Counted from the stretch's first letter, positions 8,711-18,797 are shown. The stretch: DNA of 64,000 bases from Belnapia mucosa (GCF_016775475.1 NZ_JAEUXJ010000002.1:186001-250000), one strand, 5' to 3'. Program-made: numbers and translations. The notes: generated from the letters alone by a model not told the origin.

Positions 8711-9687
8711 GCGCGCCGACACTCGAGGTCCGCAACCTCAAGACGCATTTCTTCACCCGCGGCGGCGTGGTGAAGGCGGTGGACGATGTCTCCTTCACCG
8801 TCGAGGCGGGCAAGGTGCTCGGCCTCGTCGGCGAAAGCGGTTCGGGCAAGACCGTCACCGGCTTCTCGATCCTCGGCCTAGTCGATCCGCCGGGCCGGAT
8901 CGCCGGCGGGCAGATCCTGTTCAAGGGCCGCGACCTCGCCACCCTCCCGGAAGCCGAGATGCGGGGCCTGCGCGGCAACCGCATTGCGATGATCTTCCAG
9001 GACCCGATGATGACCCTCAATCCGGTCCTGCGCATCGACACGCAGATGATCGAGACGGTGCAGGCCCATGCCAAGGTCAGCCGCGAGGAGGCCCGCCAGC
9101 GCGCCCGCGACGCGCTCGGCCAGGTCGGCATCCCGAGCCCGGATGAGCGGCTGAAGAGCTACCCGCACCAATTCTCCGGCGGCATGCGCCAGCGCGTCGC
9201 CATCGCCATCGCCCTGCTGCACAAGCCGGACGTGATCGTGGCCGATGAGCCGACCACCGCGCTCGACGTCACCATCCAGGGCCAGATCCTGGCCGAGGCG
9301 CAGAAGCTCTGCGCCCAATTCGGCACTGCCCTGGTCTGGATCACCCATGACCTCTCGGTCGTCGCCGGCCTCGCCGACGATATCGCCGTGATGTATGCCG
9401 GGAAGGTGGTCGAGAGCGGGCCGGTCGCGCAGGTGCTCGATGCGCCGCTGCATCCCTATACCCTCGGCCTGATCGGCAGCGTGCCCAGCCGCAACCATCG
9501 CGGCGAGCCGTTGCGGCAGATTCCCGGCATGACGCCCTCGCTGCTCAACCTGCCGGCTGGCTGTGCCTTCCGCTCCCGCTGCCCGCGCGCCGAGCCGGGC
9601 TGCGCCGAGCCGCCGCCCTTCGCCGAATACCGTCCGGGCCAGCATGCCCGCTGCATCCACCCGCATCAGGAGGCCGTGGCCGCATGA
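8707..9687 (+). CDS. ABC transporter ATPase, DppD-type
   Basis: 326 residues from ATG 8707 (ATGA overlap). Walker A GESGSGKT (42-49), Q-loop [11 protein letters not shown], signature FSGGMRQR, Walker [13 protein letters not shown] and the switch histidine in WITHDLSVV are all intact. The C-terminal oligopeptide-transporter region with its cysteine cluster ([14 protein letters not shown]) is present, a region that often binds an iron-sulfur cluster in Dpp ATPases. It energises uptake as a heterodimer with the next gene product. Confidence 0.95.
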   Translation: MSAPTLEVRNLKTHFFTRGGVVKAVDDVSFTVEAGKVLGLVGESGSGKTVTGFSILGLVDPPGRIAGGQILFKGRDLATLPEAEMRGLRGNRIAMIFQDPMMTLNPVLRIDTQMIETVQAHAKVSREEARQRARDALGQVGIPSPDERLKSYPHQFSGGMRQRVAIAIALLHKPDVIVADEPTTALDVTIQGQILAEAQKLCAQFGTALVWITHDLSVVAGLADDIAVMYAGKVVESGPVAQVLDAPLHPYTLGLIGSVPSRNHRGEPLRQIPGMTPSLLNLPAGCAFRSRCPRAEPGCAEPPPFAEYRPGQHARCIHPHQEAVAA

Positions 9688-10721
9688 GTGCGACCCTGGT
9701 GGCACCCCCCGCCGCCGAGACCCTGGCCGAGCCCATCATCGAATTGCGTGGCGTTTCCAAGCGCTTCTCGAAGACCCTCGACTTCGCCGGAAGGCTGGCC
9801 AAACGCCTCGGCGCCAATCTTCGCGAGGAGGTGGTGCATGCGGTGGACGGCGTCGACCTCACCATCCGCAAGGGCGAGGTGGTCGGGCTGGTTGGCGAGA
9901 GCGGCTGCGGCAAATCGACCCTCGGCCGCATGGTCGCCGGGATCATGCCTCCGAGCGACGGCACCATCCTCTGGCGCGGCCGCGACCTCCGCAGCCTGAA
10001 TGCGGCGGAGGCGCGGAATGCCAAGCTCCGCACCCAGATGATCTTCCAGGATCCCTATGCCTCGCTCAACCCGCGGCTGAAGGTGCAGGAGATCGTGGGC
10101 GAGGCGCCGCTCTTCCACGGCATGGCCAAGCGCAGCGAGATCGGCACCTATGTCGATGAGCAGCTCCGCCGTGCCGGCCTCGACCCGTCATTGAAGGCCC
10201 GCTACCCGCACCAATTCTCGGGTGGCCAGCGCCAGCGCATCGGCATCGCCCGGGCGCTGGCGGTGCAGCCGGAATTCCTGGTCTGTGACGAGGCGGTGGC
10301 GGCGCTCGATGTCTCGATCCAGGCGCAGATCCTCAACCTCTTCATGAAGCTGCGGCGGGAGCTCGACCTCACCTACCTTTTCATCAGCCATGACCTCGGC
10401 GTGGTGGAGCATCTCTCCGACCGCGTCGTCATCATGTATCTCGGCCGCGTGGTCGAGGAGGCGCCCGCCGAGGAGGTCTTCCGCCACCCCAACCATCCCT
10501 ACACCAAGGCCCTGCTGGCCGAGGTGCCGCGGATCGAGGCGCGCAAGCGCGCCTTCGCCGGGGTGAAGGGCGAGATTCCCTCGCCGCTGAACCCGCCCTC
10601 CGGCTGCCACTTCCATCCGCGTTGCCCCTTCGCCTTCGACCGCTGCCGGGTCGAGCGCCCGGCGCTCAAGCAGGTCGGGCCCGGCCATCGCAGCGCCTGC
10701 CACCTGAACGACGCCGCATGA
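9684..10721 (+). CDS. ABC transporter ATPase, DppF-type
   Basis: 345 residues. Walker A GESGCGKS (71-78), Q-loop IFQDPYASLNP, signature FSGGQRQR, Walker B LVCDEAVAALD and switch FISHDLGVV are intact, and the C-terminal CHFHPRCPFAFDRC cysteine region is present. The Walker B block reads DEAVAALD instead of the usual DEPTSALD; the catalytic glutamate is retained, so it should be active. It completes the transporter operon and overlaps the small lipoprotein gene as ATGA. Confidence 0.95.
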   Translation: MSATLVAPPAAETLAEPIIELRGVSKRFSKTLDFAGRLAKRLGANLREEVVHAVDGVDLTIRKGEVVGLVGESGCGKSTLGRMVAGIMPPSDGTILWRGRDLRSLNAAEARNAKLRTQMIFQDPYASLNPRLKVQEIVGEAPLFHGMAKRSEIGTYVDEQLRRAGLDPSLKARYPHQFSGGQRQRIGIARALAVQPEFLVCDEAVAALDVSIQAQILNLFMKLRRELDLTYLFISHDLGVVEHLSDRVVIMYLGRVVEEAPAEEVFRHPNHPYTKALLAEVPRIEARKRAFAGVKGEIPSPLNPPSGCHFHPRCPFAFDRCRVERPALKQVGPGHRSACHLNDAA

Positions 10722-10846
10722 GGGCCGCGCTTCTCCTCGGCCTGCTGCTGCTTGCCGCCTGCCAATCGGGTGGCGGCAGCAGCAGCGGCCCCTATATCGG
10801 CGGCTCGGTCGGGACCAATCTGCGGGAGGATCAGCGGCTGCGCTGA
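10718..10846 (+). CDS. Tiny lipoprotein at the end of the ABC operon
   Basis: 42 residues from ATG 10718, which overlaps the DppF-type stop (ATGA). The sequence is a hydrophobic stretch followed by a lipobox (LLAAC-QS), then a short Gly/Ser-rich tail ending in REDQRLR. Signal peptidase II would leave a lipidated peptide of 28 residues from the cysteine. Translational coupling to an ABC operon supports its being real. Its last 16 bp overlap the convergent MFS gene. I do not recognise a family and assign no function. Confidence 0.6.
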   Translation: MRAALLLGLLLLAACQSGGGSSSGPYIGGSVGTNLREDQRLR

Positions 10847-12036
10847 GCCGCCGCGGCGGCGAAGCAGGCGGCGCCGATGGCGCCGAGCCCGGCCATCAGC
10901 CAGGGCACCGGCCCATAGCCCGCCTCGCCTTCGGAGATCAGGGCGATGGCGACCGGCGCCAGCATCCGCGGCAGCACCGCGATCATGCTGAGCGCCCCGG
11001 TCACCGCCCCATAACCGTCGCGCCCCAGGATCTCGGCGACGCCGGCGGCGCGGACGATGGCCATCAGCCCATCCGCCATGGCCCAGGCGAGGACATAGAG
11101 GACCAACCAGCCGAATTCGGACGGGGCCAGGGCCAGCAGCAGCATCGCCACCGGCAGCAGGGCGGAAGCGAGCCGCCCCACCCCCCGCATCGTCACCCGC
11201 CGCCCGAGCGCGAAGAGCACCGCCCGCGCCGCCACCTGGAACGGCCCGTGCAGCGAGACCAGCAAGATGACCGAGGATTCCGGCAGCCCCCGTTCCCGCA
11301 GCAGCGGAATCGCATGCGCGCCGAGCCCGACCCCGATGAAGGCATGCGCCGAGAGCGCCCCGGCGAGGCTGAGAAAGGCCGGCTGCCGCATCGCCCGGCC
11401 GAGATCGAAACCGCCTGCGCCGCGCGCCCGATCCCGCGGCGGATCCGGCGGCAGCAGCCAGAGCGTCAGCAGGCCGGGCAGGGCCTGCATCGCCGCCAGT
11501 GCCAGCAGCGCATCCCGCCAGCCCAGCCGGTCGATCAGCAGCGCGGTCAGCGGCACGAAGATGGTCGCGGTGAAGCCGGTGACGAAGGTGATCCCGGTGA
11601 TGGCCCGCACCGGATCGCGCGCCTGGATCACCACCACCGCCATGGCCGGGGACCAGAGGGCAGTCGCCTGCACCAGCCCCATGCCGATCCAGATCGCCCA
11701 ATAGGCCGGGAGCGTGGAGGCCTGCGACCAGGCCGCCAGCAGCAGCGCCCCGGCCCAGCCGCCCAGCGCCAGCAGCCAGCGTCCGCCCCGCCGGTCCACC
11801 CAGCGCCCGGCCGGAATGGCGGCGAGGCCGGAGACCAGCAGCGCCACGGTCAGCCCGGCATTGAACTCGGTCCGTGTCCAGCCAAGCTCCGCCTCGATCG
11901 GCGCCCCGAAGAGCGGGAAGGCGGCGAAGAGCGTGCCCCAGCCGATGGTCTGACCGATGGCGGTGCAGATGACCAAGCGACGGTCCGAGGCCGGCTTCTC
12001 GCTGCGGCCCATGGCCTTTGGAACGCTGCCCTCCAT
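10831..12036 (-). CDS. Major facilitator superfamily transporter
   Basis: 401 residues and about twelve hydrophobic segments, with MFS motif A in the 2-3 loop (GRWVDRRGGR). It is an inner-membrane secondary carrier; the substrate is unknown. The first methionine gives a short charged N-terminus (MEGSVPKAMGRSEKP); a second possible start lies eight codons in. It is convergent with, and overlaps by 16 bp, the small lipoprotein gene, and has nadK behind it in the same direction 24 bp upstream. Confidence 0.85.
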   Translation of the reverse strand: MEGSVPKAMGRSEKPASDRRLVICTAIGQTIGWGTLFAAFPLFGAPIEAELGWTRTEFNAGLTVALLVSGLAAIPAGRWVDRRGGRWLLALGGWAGALLLAAWSQASTLPAYWAIWIGMGLVQATALWSPAMAVVVIQARDPVRAITGITFVTGFTATIFVPLTALLIDRLGWRDALLALAAMQALPGLLTLWLLPPDPPRDRARGAGGFDLGRAMRQPAFLSLAGALSAHAFIGVGLGAHAIPLLRERGLPESSVILLVSLHGPFQVAARAVLFALGRRVTMRGVGRLASALLPVAMLLLALAPSEFGWLVLYVLAWAMADGLMAIVRAAGVAEILGRDGYGAVTGALSMIAVLPRMLAPVAIALISEGEAGYGPVPWLMAGLGAIGAACFAAAAAQRSR

Positions 12037-12060
12037 GGATCGGAGCCTAGCCGATGCTCC

Positions 12061-12864
12061 TCAGACCGTGAACTGTTCGGCGATGATCCGCTCGGACAGG
12101 CCGTGATCGGGATCGAAGAGCAGGGTGATGGAAATGCTGCGGTCTTCCCGCACCTCCACCCGGCGCACGTCGCGCACCTCGGTATAGTCGGCGACCGCGG
12201 CGACCGGGCGCTTGCCGGCCTCCAGGATCTCGAACACCACCTGCGCGTCGCCCGGCAGCAGCGCGCCGCGCCAGCGCCGCGGCCGGAAGGCGGAGATCGG
12301 CGTCAGCGGCAACAGGTTGGCGCCGAGCGGCACAATCGGCCCATGCGCCGAGAGGTTGTAGGCCGTGCTGCCGGCCGGCGTCGCCACCAGCACGCCGTCG
12401 CAGATCAGCTCCGCCAGCCTTTCCTTGCCGTCGATCAGAATGCGAATCTTCGCCGCCTGCCGCGTCTCGCGCAGCAAGGAGACCTCGTTGATCGCCAGCG
12501 CCTCCGCGGCGCTTCCATCGGCCGAGACGGCGCGCATGCGAAGGGGATAGAGGGTCGCCGCCTGCGCCTCGGCCAGGCGTTCGAGCAGCGCATCCTCGCG
12601 GAAGTCGTTCATCAGGAAGCCGACGCTGCCGCAATTCATCCCATAGACCGGCAGGTTGCGGCCGAGCAGCCGGTGCTGCGTCTCCAGCATGCAGCCATCG
12701 CCGCCGAGGGAGACGACGGCCGTCGCCGCCTCGGACGGGGCTTCGCCATAGCGGGCCACCAGCCGCGCCTTGGCGGCCTGGGCGACATCGGTATTGGCGG
12801 CGTGGAAGGCGATGCGGCCGGTGAAATCCTCCGGCCGCAGGGGTAGCGTCGGGAGGTCGCTCAC
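12061..12864 (-). CDS. nadK: NAD kinase
   Basis: 267 residues. GGDGCML (about 54-60), the [11 protein letters not shown] loop, the NE pair in AINEVSL, and [15 protein letters not shown] are diagnostic for ATP-dependent NAD kinases, which make NADP in the cytosol. This is the short alphaproteobacterial form without an N-terminal extension. The start is a GTG at 12864. It follows the nitrilase-family gene by 7 bp in the same direction. Confidence 0.95.
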   Translation of the reverse strand: MSDLPTLPLRPEDFTGRIAFHAANTDVAQAAKARLVARYGEAPSEAATAVVSLGGDGCMLETQHRLLGRNLPVYGMNCGSVGFLMNDFREDALLERLAEAQAATLYPLRMRAVSADGSAAEALAINEVSLLRETRQAAKIRILIDGKERLAELICDGVLVATPAGSTAYNLSAHGPIVPLGANLLPLTPISAFRPRRWRGALLPGDAQVVFEILEAGKRPVAAVADYTEVRDVRRVEVREDRSISITLLFDPDHGLSERIIAEQFTV

Positions 12865-12871
12865 GCGCCGG

Positions 12872-13726
12872 TCACAGGCTGATCGGCCGGGCGGCGCGGT
12901 GTTCCATCACCGGCATGTCGCGCCGCACCCGCTCGAGGATGGCGCGGTCGAGCCGCGCCGTCGCCCAGCCCGGCCCGTCCGAAGCCTTGGCGACGACATG
13001 CCCCCAGGGATCGGCGATCAGGGAATGCCCATAGACCGCGCGCGGCTGGCCGCGTTCCAGATACTGGCCGGAGGAGGCGGCGGCGATGACCCAGCACTGG
13101 GTCTCGATGGCGCGCGCCCGCAGCAGCACCTCCCAATGGTCCTTGCCGGTCTGGAGGGTGAAGTTGGAGGGGACGAGCACCGCCTCCGCCCCCAGCCGCC
13201 GCAGCGCGACATATTCCTCGGCGAAGCGGATATCGAAGCAGATGGTGCAGCCGAAGGTGAAGCCGCCGGCCTCGAAGGTCACCAGCCGGTCGCCGGCGCC
13301 GTAGAGCGCGCTCTCGCGGTAGCCGGTGCCGTCAGGGGCCACCATGTCGAACATATGGACCTTGCGATAGCGGGCGATTTCCCGCCCCTCCGGGTCGAAG
13401 ACGACGGTGGTGTTGTAGAGCTTCTCCGGGTCGTCGCCCGACCCCGGCGCCTCGACGATCGAGCCGCCATGGACATGGACGCCATGGCCGCGGGCGAGGC
13501 CGCGGAGCAGCTCATAGGCCGCACCGCCCGTCTCGCCGGGCGCGGGCAGCCGCTCCGCCGCGGCCAGTCGGCTTTCCCGCCCGCCGCCGAGATTGGTCCA
13601 GGTCTCGGGCAGGGAGACGAGGCCCGGCCGGTCCGCCGCGATGGCGGCCTCCACCAGGCGCCGCGCCTGATCGAGATTGGCCGCCTTGTCGCTGCCCTGG
13701 TTCATCTGGATGACGCTGACGCGCAT
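12872..13726 (-). CDS. Nitrilase-superfamily amidase (Nit1/Nit2 type)
   Basis: 284 residues with the complete Glu-Lys-Cys triad: E41 in LPETW, K122 in YRKVHMFD and C163 in CTICFDIRF. Sequence style (SVIQMN at the N-terminus, [16 protein letters not shown]) fits the Nit1/Nit2 branch that hydrolyses deaminated glutathione or alpha-keto acid omega-amides such as 2-oxoglutaramate. These are metabolite-repair enzymes of the cytosol. Upstream of nadK, likely co-transcribed; in other alphaproteobacteria related genes often sit near glutaredoxin, which is not seen here. Confidence 0.9.
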   Translation of the reverse strand: MRVSVIQMNQGSDKAANLDQARRLVEAAIAADRPGLVSLPETWTNLGGGRESRLAAAERLPAPGETGGAAYELLRGLARGHGVHVHGGSIVEAPGSGDDPEKLYNTTVVFDPEGREIARYRKVHMFDMVAPDGTGYRESALYGAGDRLVTFEAGGFTFGCTICFDIRFAEEYVALRRLGAEAVLVPSNFTLQTGKDHWEVLLRARAIETQCWVIAAASSGQYLERGQPRAVYGHSLIADPWGHVVAKASDGPGWATARLDRAILERVRRDMPVMEHRAARPISL

Positions 13727-13789
13727 CGCCGCTCTCCGCCGGATGCGCGCATCAAGCCCCGGCCGGGGCGGGAGGGCAAGCCGGGGGGC

Positions 13790-14158
13790 TTAGTCGAGCC
13801 TGGGCTCGGCCCGGCCGCGGCGCGGCGGCTCCGGCCAGGCGGGGGGCGGCGGTACCGGCGGGGCGGCGCGCATCACCGGCGCCTCCACCCGGGCCGGCGG
13901 CGCATCCATCCAGTCCTCGGCGGCGGCGAGCCGGCGCGGCGGATCGGCCGAGCGCATGCCCATCATCCGGATCTCGCCCTGGAGTTCGTCGAGCTGCGCC
14001 TCGATCGAATCGAGCCGGCCTTTCAGACCGAAGACGCTGAAGGGCATCAGCAGATAGGCAAGCCCCGCCAGCAGCAGGATCAGGAGGGCAAGCAGCCCGG
14101 TCCAGTCCGGCAGGCCGGGAATGACCAGCCGGGATGCCAATTCCTGCAGCAGGGCCAT
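13790..14158 (-). CDS. Small single-helix membrane protein with coiled coil and Pro-rich tail
   Basis: 122 residues from the ATG at 14158 (a GTG one codon earlier is also possible). One transmembrane helix near residues 20-40 (LLALLILLLAGLAYLLM) is followed by a heptad stretch (LKGRLDSIEAQLDELQGEI) and a Pro/Ala/Arg-rich tail. I recognise no family. It follows moaA by five bases in the same direction, so it is probably co-transcribed. A role as a membrane-anchored adaptor is only a guess from its layout. Confidence 0.65.
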   Translation of the reverse strand: MALLQELASRLVIPGLPDWTGLLALLILLLAGLAYLLMPFSVFGLKGRLDSIEAQLDELQGEIRMMGMRSADPPRRLAAAEDWMDAPPARVEAPVMRAAPPVPPPPAWPEPPRRGRAEPRLD

Positions 14159-14163
14159 CACGC

Positions 14164-15156
14164 TTAGCCTCCGGTCACGCTCATGTGGCGCGCCACCGCC
14201 GGGCGGGCCTGCCGCCGGTCGATGACGAAGTCATGACCCTTCGGCTTCCGCAGCATCGCCGCCCGGATCGCCTCATGCAGCCCTTCCTCGCCGGCGGCGG
14301 GGTCGCGCAGCACCTGGCGGAGATCGGCTGCATCCTCCTGCCCGAGGCACATGTACAGGGTGCCCGTGCAGGTGAGCCGGACCCGGTTGCAGCTCTCGCA
14401 GAAATTATGGGTCATGGGCGTGATGAAGCCGATCCGCCTTCCGGTTTCCTTAACCGTATAGTATCGCGCCGGCCCGCCGGTCCGATAATCGGTCTCCTGG
14501 AGCGTCCAATGCGCCCGCAGCCGGTCCCGCACCACCGACAGCGGCAGGTATTGGTCCATCCGGTCGCCGGTGATCTCGCCGAGCGGCATGGTCTCGATCA
14601 GCGTCAGGTCGAAGCCGTGCTCGCCGCACCAGGCGAGCATGCGGTCATACTCGCCCTCGTTCACGCCCTTCAGCGCCACGGCATTGATCTTCACCGCGAG
14701 CCCGGCAGCCTTGGCGGCGAAGATGCCGTCCAGGGTCTGGCCGATCTCGCCCCAGCGCGTCACCGCCTTGAACACCGCCGGGTCCAGCGTATCGAGCGAG
14801 ACATTGATCCGCCGCACGCCGGCCGTGTAGAGGTCATCCGCCATCTTCGGCAGCTGGGTGCCGTTGGTGGTGATGGTCAGCTCCTTCAGCCCGCCGCCGC
14901 CGATCCGCCCGCCGAGGTTGCGGATCAGCCCGATCACGCCGCGCCGCACCAGCGGTTCGCCACCGGTCAGCCGGATCTTCTCGACGCCGAGATCGATGAA
15001 GGCGCCGCAGAGCCGGTCGAGCTCCTCCAGCGTCAGGACCTCCCGCTTCGGCAGGAAGGTCATGTCCTCCGCCATGCAGTAGACGCAGCGAAGGTCGCAA
15101 CGATCGGTCACGGAGACGCGAAGGTAGGAGATCCGTCGTCCGAACGGATCGATCAT
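14164..15156 (-). CDS. moaA: GTP 3',8-cyclase MoaA
   Basis: 330 residues from ATG 15156, chosen because AAGGGA lies nine bases upstream and [20 protein letters not shown] is the normal N-terminus; the frame stays open much further up. The radical SAM cluster is CDLRCVYC (C20, C24, C27), the second 4Fe-4S site is [12 protein letters not shown], and the C-terminus ends in the required Gly-Gly (SVTGG). It performs the first step of molybdopterin synthesis with MoaC, which is not in the window. Confidence 0.95.
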   Translation of the reverse strand: MIDPFGRRISYLRVSVTDRCDLRCVYCMAEDMTFLPKREVLTLEELDRLCGAFIDLGVEKIRLTGGEPLVRRGVIGLIRNLGGRIGGGGLKELTITTNGTQLPKMADDLYTAGVRRINVSLDTLDPAVFKAVTRWGEIGQTLDGIFAAKAAGLAVKINAVALKGVNEGEYDRMLAWCGEHGFDLTLIETMPLGEITGDRMDQYLPLSVVRDRLRAHWTLQETDYRTGGPARYYTVKETGRRIGFITPMTHNFCESCNRVRLTCTGTLYMCLGQEDAADLRQVLRDPAAGEEGLHEAIRAAMLRKPKGHDFVIDRRQARPAVARHMSVTGG

Positions 15157-15266
15157 GGATGCCATTCCCTTAGGGGAGAGGGGTCGTTCCATCCCATTTG
15201 GTCCGCTCCCCCCCGATGGTGCAAGACCCGGGCGCGCAGGGCAGGGCTGCAATCCGTCCCCGAGGG

Positions 15267-15440
15267 TCAACCGCCGGGGAGCGGTTCCAGCGTGACCAGG
15301 GCGGCATTGATCAGCACCTTGCCGGCATGCTCGAAATTCACCGTGACGCGGTCGCCGATCACGGATTGCACCTGGCCGATGCCCCAATCCGGCTTGGCCG
15401 GGTGGACCACCCGCATGCCGGGCTCCAGATCGCTTGCCAC
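15267..15440 (-). CDS. DUF3553 protein
   Basis: 57 residues from a GTG at 15440, preferred because GAGGGGAAGG precedes it; the open frame reaches a TTG at 15464. The sequence [20 protein letters not shown] ... [12 protein letters not shown] is characteristic of DUF3553, a small SH3-like fold common in alphaproteobacteria and resembling the CarD/UvrD C-terminal modules. The function is unknown; a nucleic-acid or RNA-polymerase contact is possible by analogy. It is divergent from the phosphotransferase gene. Confidence 0.85.
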   Translation of the reverse strand: MASDLEPGMRVVHPAKPDWGIGQVQSVIGDRVTVNFEHAGKVLINAALVTLEPLPGG

Positions 15441-15526
15441 GGCCTTCCCCTCTTCTTGAACCAAGGGCGCAACGCTTCGCTAAGCTGTTGAGGCTAGCCG
15501 AAAGGGCGACCGACAGGAACCCGCCC

Positions 15527-16150
15527 ATGCCCGCGCATCCCGAGACCAGCCTTGCCCGCCTGCTCTGCGCCCGGCTTTGCCATGATCTCGGCGGGGCGAT
15601 CGGCAGCATGACCGGGGCGCTCGACCTCGCCCGGCCCGGCGAGGACGAGCTGCTGGCGCTGGCCCAGGAAACCGGCGCGGCGCTGCGGCAGCGGCTGCGG
15701 CTCTATGCTGCCGCCTGGGGCGGGGCGGGTGCCGAACTGCCGGCGGAGGAACTGGCCGGGCTGCTCGCCGCCACCCCGGCCGCGCCGCGGGTGCGCTTCG
15801 ATCTCACCGGCCTCGCCCCGGGCGGGCGGCTGCCGGCGGCGCTCGTGCCGCTCGCCCTGAATGCGGCCCTGCTGGCGGCCGAATCCGTGACGCGACGTGG
15901 CATCGTCCATCTCTCCGGCACGGCGGAGACGGGGTTGACGGTGTTGCCGGTCGCCGATTCGGGCGCCAGCCCGGCCGCATGGCCCGGGCATTTCCTCGCC
16001 CTGCTGGCTGGTGACGCTTCGGCGGAGCTCGGCCCGCGCCAGGTGGTGGCGCCGTTGCTGCTCGCGCTGCTGGAGGAGGCGGGCTGGCGGGCCAGCCTCG
16101 GGCATGGCGCCGGGCCGGGCGCGGCGCCGCTGCTGCTGACCCCGGCCTGA
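15527..16150 (+). CDS. chpT: Histidine phosphotransferase, ChpT family
   Basis: 207 residues from ATG 15527 (the frame opens earlier at 15434). The phospho-acceptor region [20 protein letters not shown] places the histidine at residue 19, in the position of the ChpT LCHDLxxPxG motif; the rest is a degenerate ATPase-like C-terminal domain with no ATP-binding boxes. ChpT passes phosphate from CckA to CtrA and CpdR. Here it lies directly upstream of cheA, with ctrA at the other end of the chemotaxis block. The usual proline and asparagine after the histidine are replaced (GGAIGSM), so partner specificity could differ. Confidence 0.75.
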   Translation: MPAHPETSLARLLCARLCHDLGGAIGSMTGALDLARPGEDELLALAQETGAALRQRLRLYAAAWGGAGAELPAEELAGLLAATPAAPRVRFDLTGLAPGGRLPAALVPLALNAALLAAESVTRRGIVHLSGTAETGLTVLPVADSGASPAAWPGHFLALLAGDASAELGPRQVVAPLLLALLEEAGWRASLGHGAGPGAAPLLLTPA

Positions 16151-16217
16151 GGCGGCCTTTACCGAATCTTCGGCGCTCCCCGCGCAATCTGCCCCGGCCG
16201 ATTGCCCGAGGATCGCC

Positions 16218-18785
16218 ATGGACGACCTGCTCGCCGATTTCCTGACCGAGACGCAAGAGGGACTGGTCGCGCTCGACGCGGCGCTGGTCCGCCTGGAGCG
16301 GGCGCCGGAGGATACCGCGACCCTCTCCGAGGTCTTCCGCATCGTCCATACCATCAAGGGCACCTGCGGCTTCCTCGGCCTGACCCGGATGGAGGCGGTG
16401 GCGCATGCGGCGGAGAATGTCCTCGGCCGCTACCGCGACGGCACGCTGGCGGTCAGCCAGGCCGGCATTTCGCAGATTCTGGGCGCCATCGACTGCATCC
16501 GCGGCATCACCACCGGGCTGGAGGCGACCGGCGCCGAACCGGAAGGCGAAGACGCCCCGCTGATCGCCGCGCTGAATGCCGTCGCCGCCGGGGAGGCCGC
16601 AGCGGCCGCGCCGCGCCCGGCCCCGGCCGCCCCGCCGCCTGCCATGCCCGCCGCCCCGGTGGCCGTGGCCCCTGCGGTTGCCCCACCCGCCATCCCGCCC
16701 ACCGCCCCCGCCGCCGAGAACGAAGCCGGCGGTGCCAATGCGCCCCCCCAGACCATCCGCGTCACCGTCGAGGTGCTGGAGGGGCTGATGATGCTGGTCT
16801 CGGAGCTGGTGCTCACCCGCAACCAACTTCTGCAACTCTCGCGCAACGGCGCCGACAGTGCCTTCGCCGTGCCGCTGCAGCGTCTGTCCCACATCACCTC
16901 CGACCTGCAGGAAGGGGTGATGAAGACCCGCATGCAGCCGATCGGCAATGCCTGGGCCAAGCTGCCGCGGCTGGTGCGCGACCTCGGCGTCGAGCTCGGC
17001 AAGAAGATCGAGCTGGAGATGCGCGGCGCCGAGACCGAGCTCGACCGGCAGGTGCTGGAGCTCATCAAGGACCCGCTCACCCATATGGTCCGCAACTCGG
17101 CCGACCATGGTCTCGAGACGCCGGAGCAGCGCGTGGCCGCCGGCAAGCCGGAGGCCGGGCGGATCATGCTGCACGCCTCGCATGAGGGCGGGCACATCAT
17201 TATCGAGATCGCCGATGACGGCCGCGGCCTGAATGTCGAGCGCATCCGCCAGAAAGTGTTGTCCCAGGGCCTCGCCACCGAGGCCGAGCTCGCCGCCATG
17301 CCGGAACGCGAGGTCCAGCGCTTCATCTTCCGCGCCGGCTTCTCCACCGCCGCCGCCGTCACCGCCGTCTCCGGCCGTGGCGTCGGCATGGATGTGGTGA
17401 AGACCAACATGGAGCGGATCGGCGGCACCATCGAGGTCCGTTCGAAGGAAGGCCGCGGCACCGCCTTCATCGTCAAGATTCCGCTGACCCTGGCCATCGT
17501 CTCCGCCCTCATCGTCGAGGCGGGCGGCGAGCGCTTCGCCATCCCGCAGATCGGCGTGGTCGAGCTGGTGCGCGTCGGTGGGGAGGGCGCACCGCAGCTG
17601 GAGCGCATCAAGGACAGCGCGGTCTTGCGGCTGCGCGACCGGCTGCTGCCTCTGGTCAACCTCGCCGGCCTGCTTCATCTCGACAGCCCCGCCGCCGAGG
17701 AGAATGCCTTCGTCGTCGTCACCCAGGTCGGCCCGCATGTCTTCGGCATCATCGTCGACCGCGTCTTCGACACGGAGGAGATCGTGGTGAAGCCGGTGGC
17801 GCCGATCCTGCGCCATGTGACAATGTTCTCCGGCAATACCATCCTCGGCGATGGCAGCGTCATCATGATCCTCGATCCGAATGGCATCGCCCGCGCCACC
17901 GGCGTCGGCGCCGAGAGCGGGGAGGGCGAGCCGGAGCGGGATGGCAAGCGCCAGGCCCTGGCCCATCGCTCCGACCAGCGCACCGCGCTGCTGCTCTTCC
18001 GTGCCGGAGATGCGACACCGAAGGCGGTGCCGCTCGGCCTCATCGCCCGGCTGGAGGATGTGGAGCGCGAGCGGATCGAGAATGCCGGCGGCCGGCCCCT
18101 GGTGCAGTATCGCGGCCAGCTGATGCCGCTGGTGCCGATCAGCGGCCATTGGGACCCGGATCTGGCGCCCGCGCGCCAGCCGGTGCTGGTCTTCTCCGAT
18201 GGCGACCGCGCCATGGGGCTGATGGTCGACGAGATCCTCGACGTGGTCGAGGAACGCATGGCGATCGACGGCGCCGGCGAGCGGCCGGGCTTTCTCGGCA
18301 CCACCGTCATCGGCGGCAAGGTCACGGAGATGCTGGACACCGCCTGGTGGCTGCGCCAAGCCGGCGAGGACTGGTTCGGTGGCGCCGCGGACCGCGCCCG
18401 GGGCAGTGGCCACCGCCTCCTCGTCATCGAGGACAGCCCCTTCTTCCGCAACCTTGTCGTCCCGGCGCTGGGCGCTGTCGGCTATGAGGTCACTGCCGTC
18501 GCCGATGCCGAGGAAGCGCTGCGGCTGCGCGAAGCCGGGGCCAGCTTCGAGGCGGTGATCTCCGACATCGTCCTGCCTGGCATGGATGGCTTTGCCCTGG
18601 CCCGCACCCTGCGCGAGGGCGGCGCCTGGCGCGACCTGCCGCTGATCGCGCTCACCGGCCGCATCGACCCGGCCGATATCGAGCACGGCCGGGCCGCGGG
18701 CTTCACCGACTACGTCGCCAAATTCGACCGTGCGGCGCTGCTGGACAGCCTCCGGCAATGCCTCACCGCCCCGGTCGCCGGCTGA
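16218..18785 (+). CDS. cheA: Chemotaxis hybrid histidine kinase CheA with two CheW-like domains and a receiver
   Basis: 855 residues. Hpt domain 1-105 with phospho-acceptor H44 in IVHTIKGTCGF; Ala/Pro-rich linker 118-176 in place of a P2 domain; dimerisation helices 180-240; HATPase 245-420 with N-box HMVRNSADHGLE, DDGRGLN and GRGVGMDVV; CheW-like domain 425-560; a second CheW-like domain about 585-712; receiver 730-850 with phospho-aspartate D783 in ISDIVLPGMDG. The kinase couples receptor arrays to the CheY proteins. The attached receiver probably acts as a phosphate sink or feedback device. No chemoreceptor gene lies in the window. Confidence 0.93.
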   Translation: MDDLLADFLTETQEGLVALDAALVRLERAPEDTATLSEVFRIVHTIKGTCGFLGLTRMEAVAHAAENVLGRYRDGTLAVSQAGISQILGAIDCIRGITTGLEATGAEPEGEDAPLIAALNAVAAGEAAAAAPRPAPAAPPPAMPAAPVAVAPAVAPPAIPPTAPAAENEAGGANAPPQTIRVTVEVLEGLMMLVSELVLTRNQLLQLSRNGADSAFAVPLQRLSHITSDLQEGVMKTRMQPIGNAWAKLPRLVRDLGVELGKKIELEMRGAETELDRQVLELIKDPLTHMVRNSADHGLETPEQRVAAGKPEAGRIMLHASHEGGHIIIEIADDGRGLNVERIRQKVLSQGLATEAELAAMPEREVQRFIFRAGFSTAAAVTAVSGRGVGMDVVKTNMERIGGTIEVRSKEGRGTAFIVKIPLTLAIVSALIVEAGGERFAIPQIGVVELVRVGGEGAPQLERIKDSAVLRLRDRLLPLVNLAGLLHLDSPAAEENAFVVVTQVGPHVFGIIVDRVFDTEEIVVKPVAPILRHVTMFSGNTILGDGSVIMILDPNGIARATGVGAESGEGEPERDGKRQALAHRSDQRTALLLFRAGDATPKAVPLGLIARLEDVERERIENAGGRPLVQYRGQLMPLVPISGHWDPDLAPARQPVLVFSDGDRAMGLMVDEILDVVEERMAIDGAGERPGFLGTTVIGGKVTEMLDTAWWLRQAGEDWFGGAADRARGSGHRLLVIEDSPFFRNLVVPALGAVGYEVTAVADAEEALRLREAGASFEAVISDIVLPGMDGFALARTLREGGAWRDLPLIALTGRIDPADIEHGRAAGFTDYVAKFDRAALLDSLRQCLTAPVAG

Positions 18786-18797
18786 GGAGCACACGTC

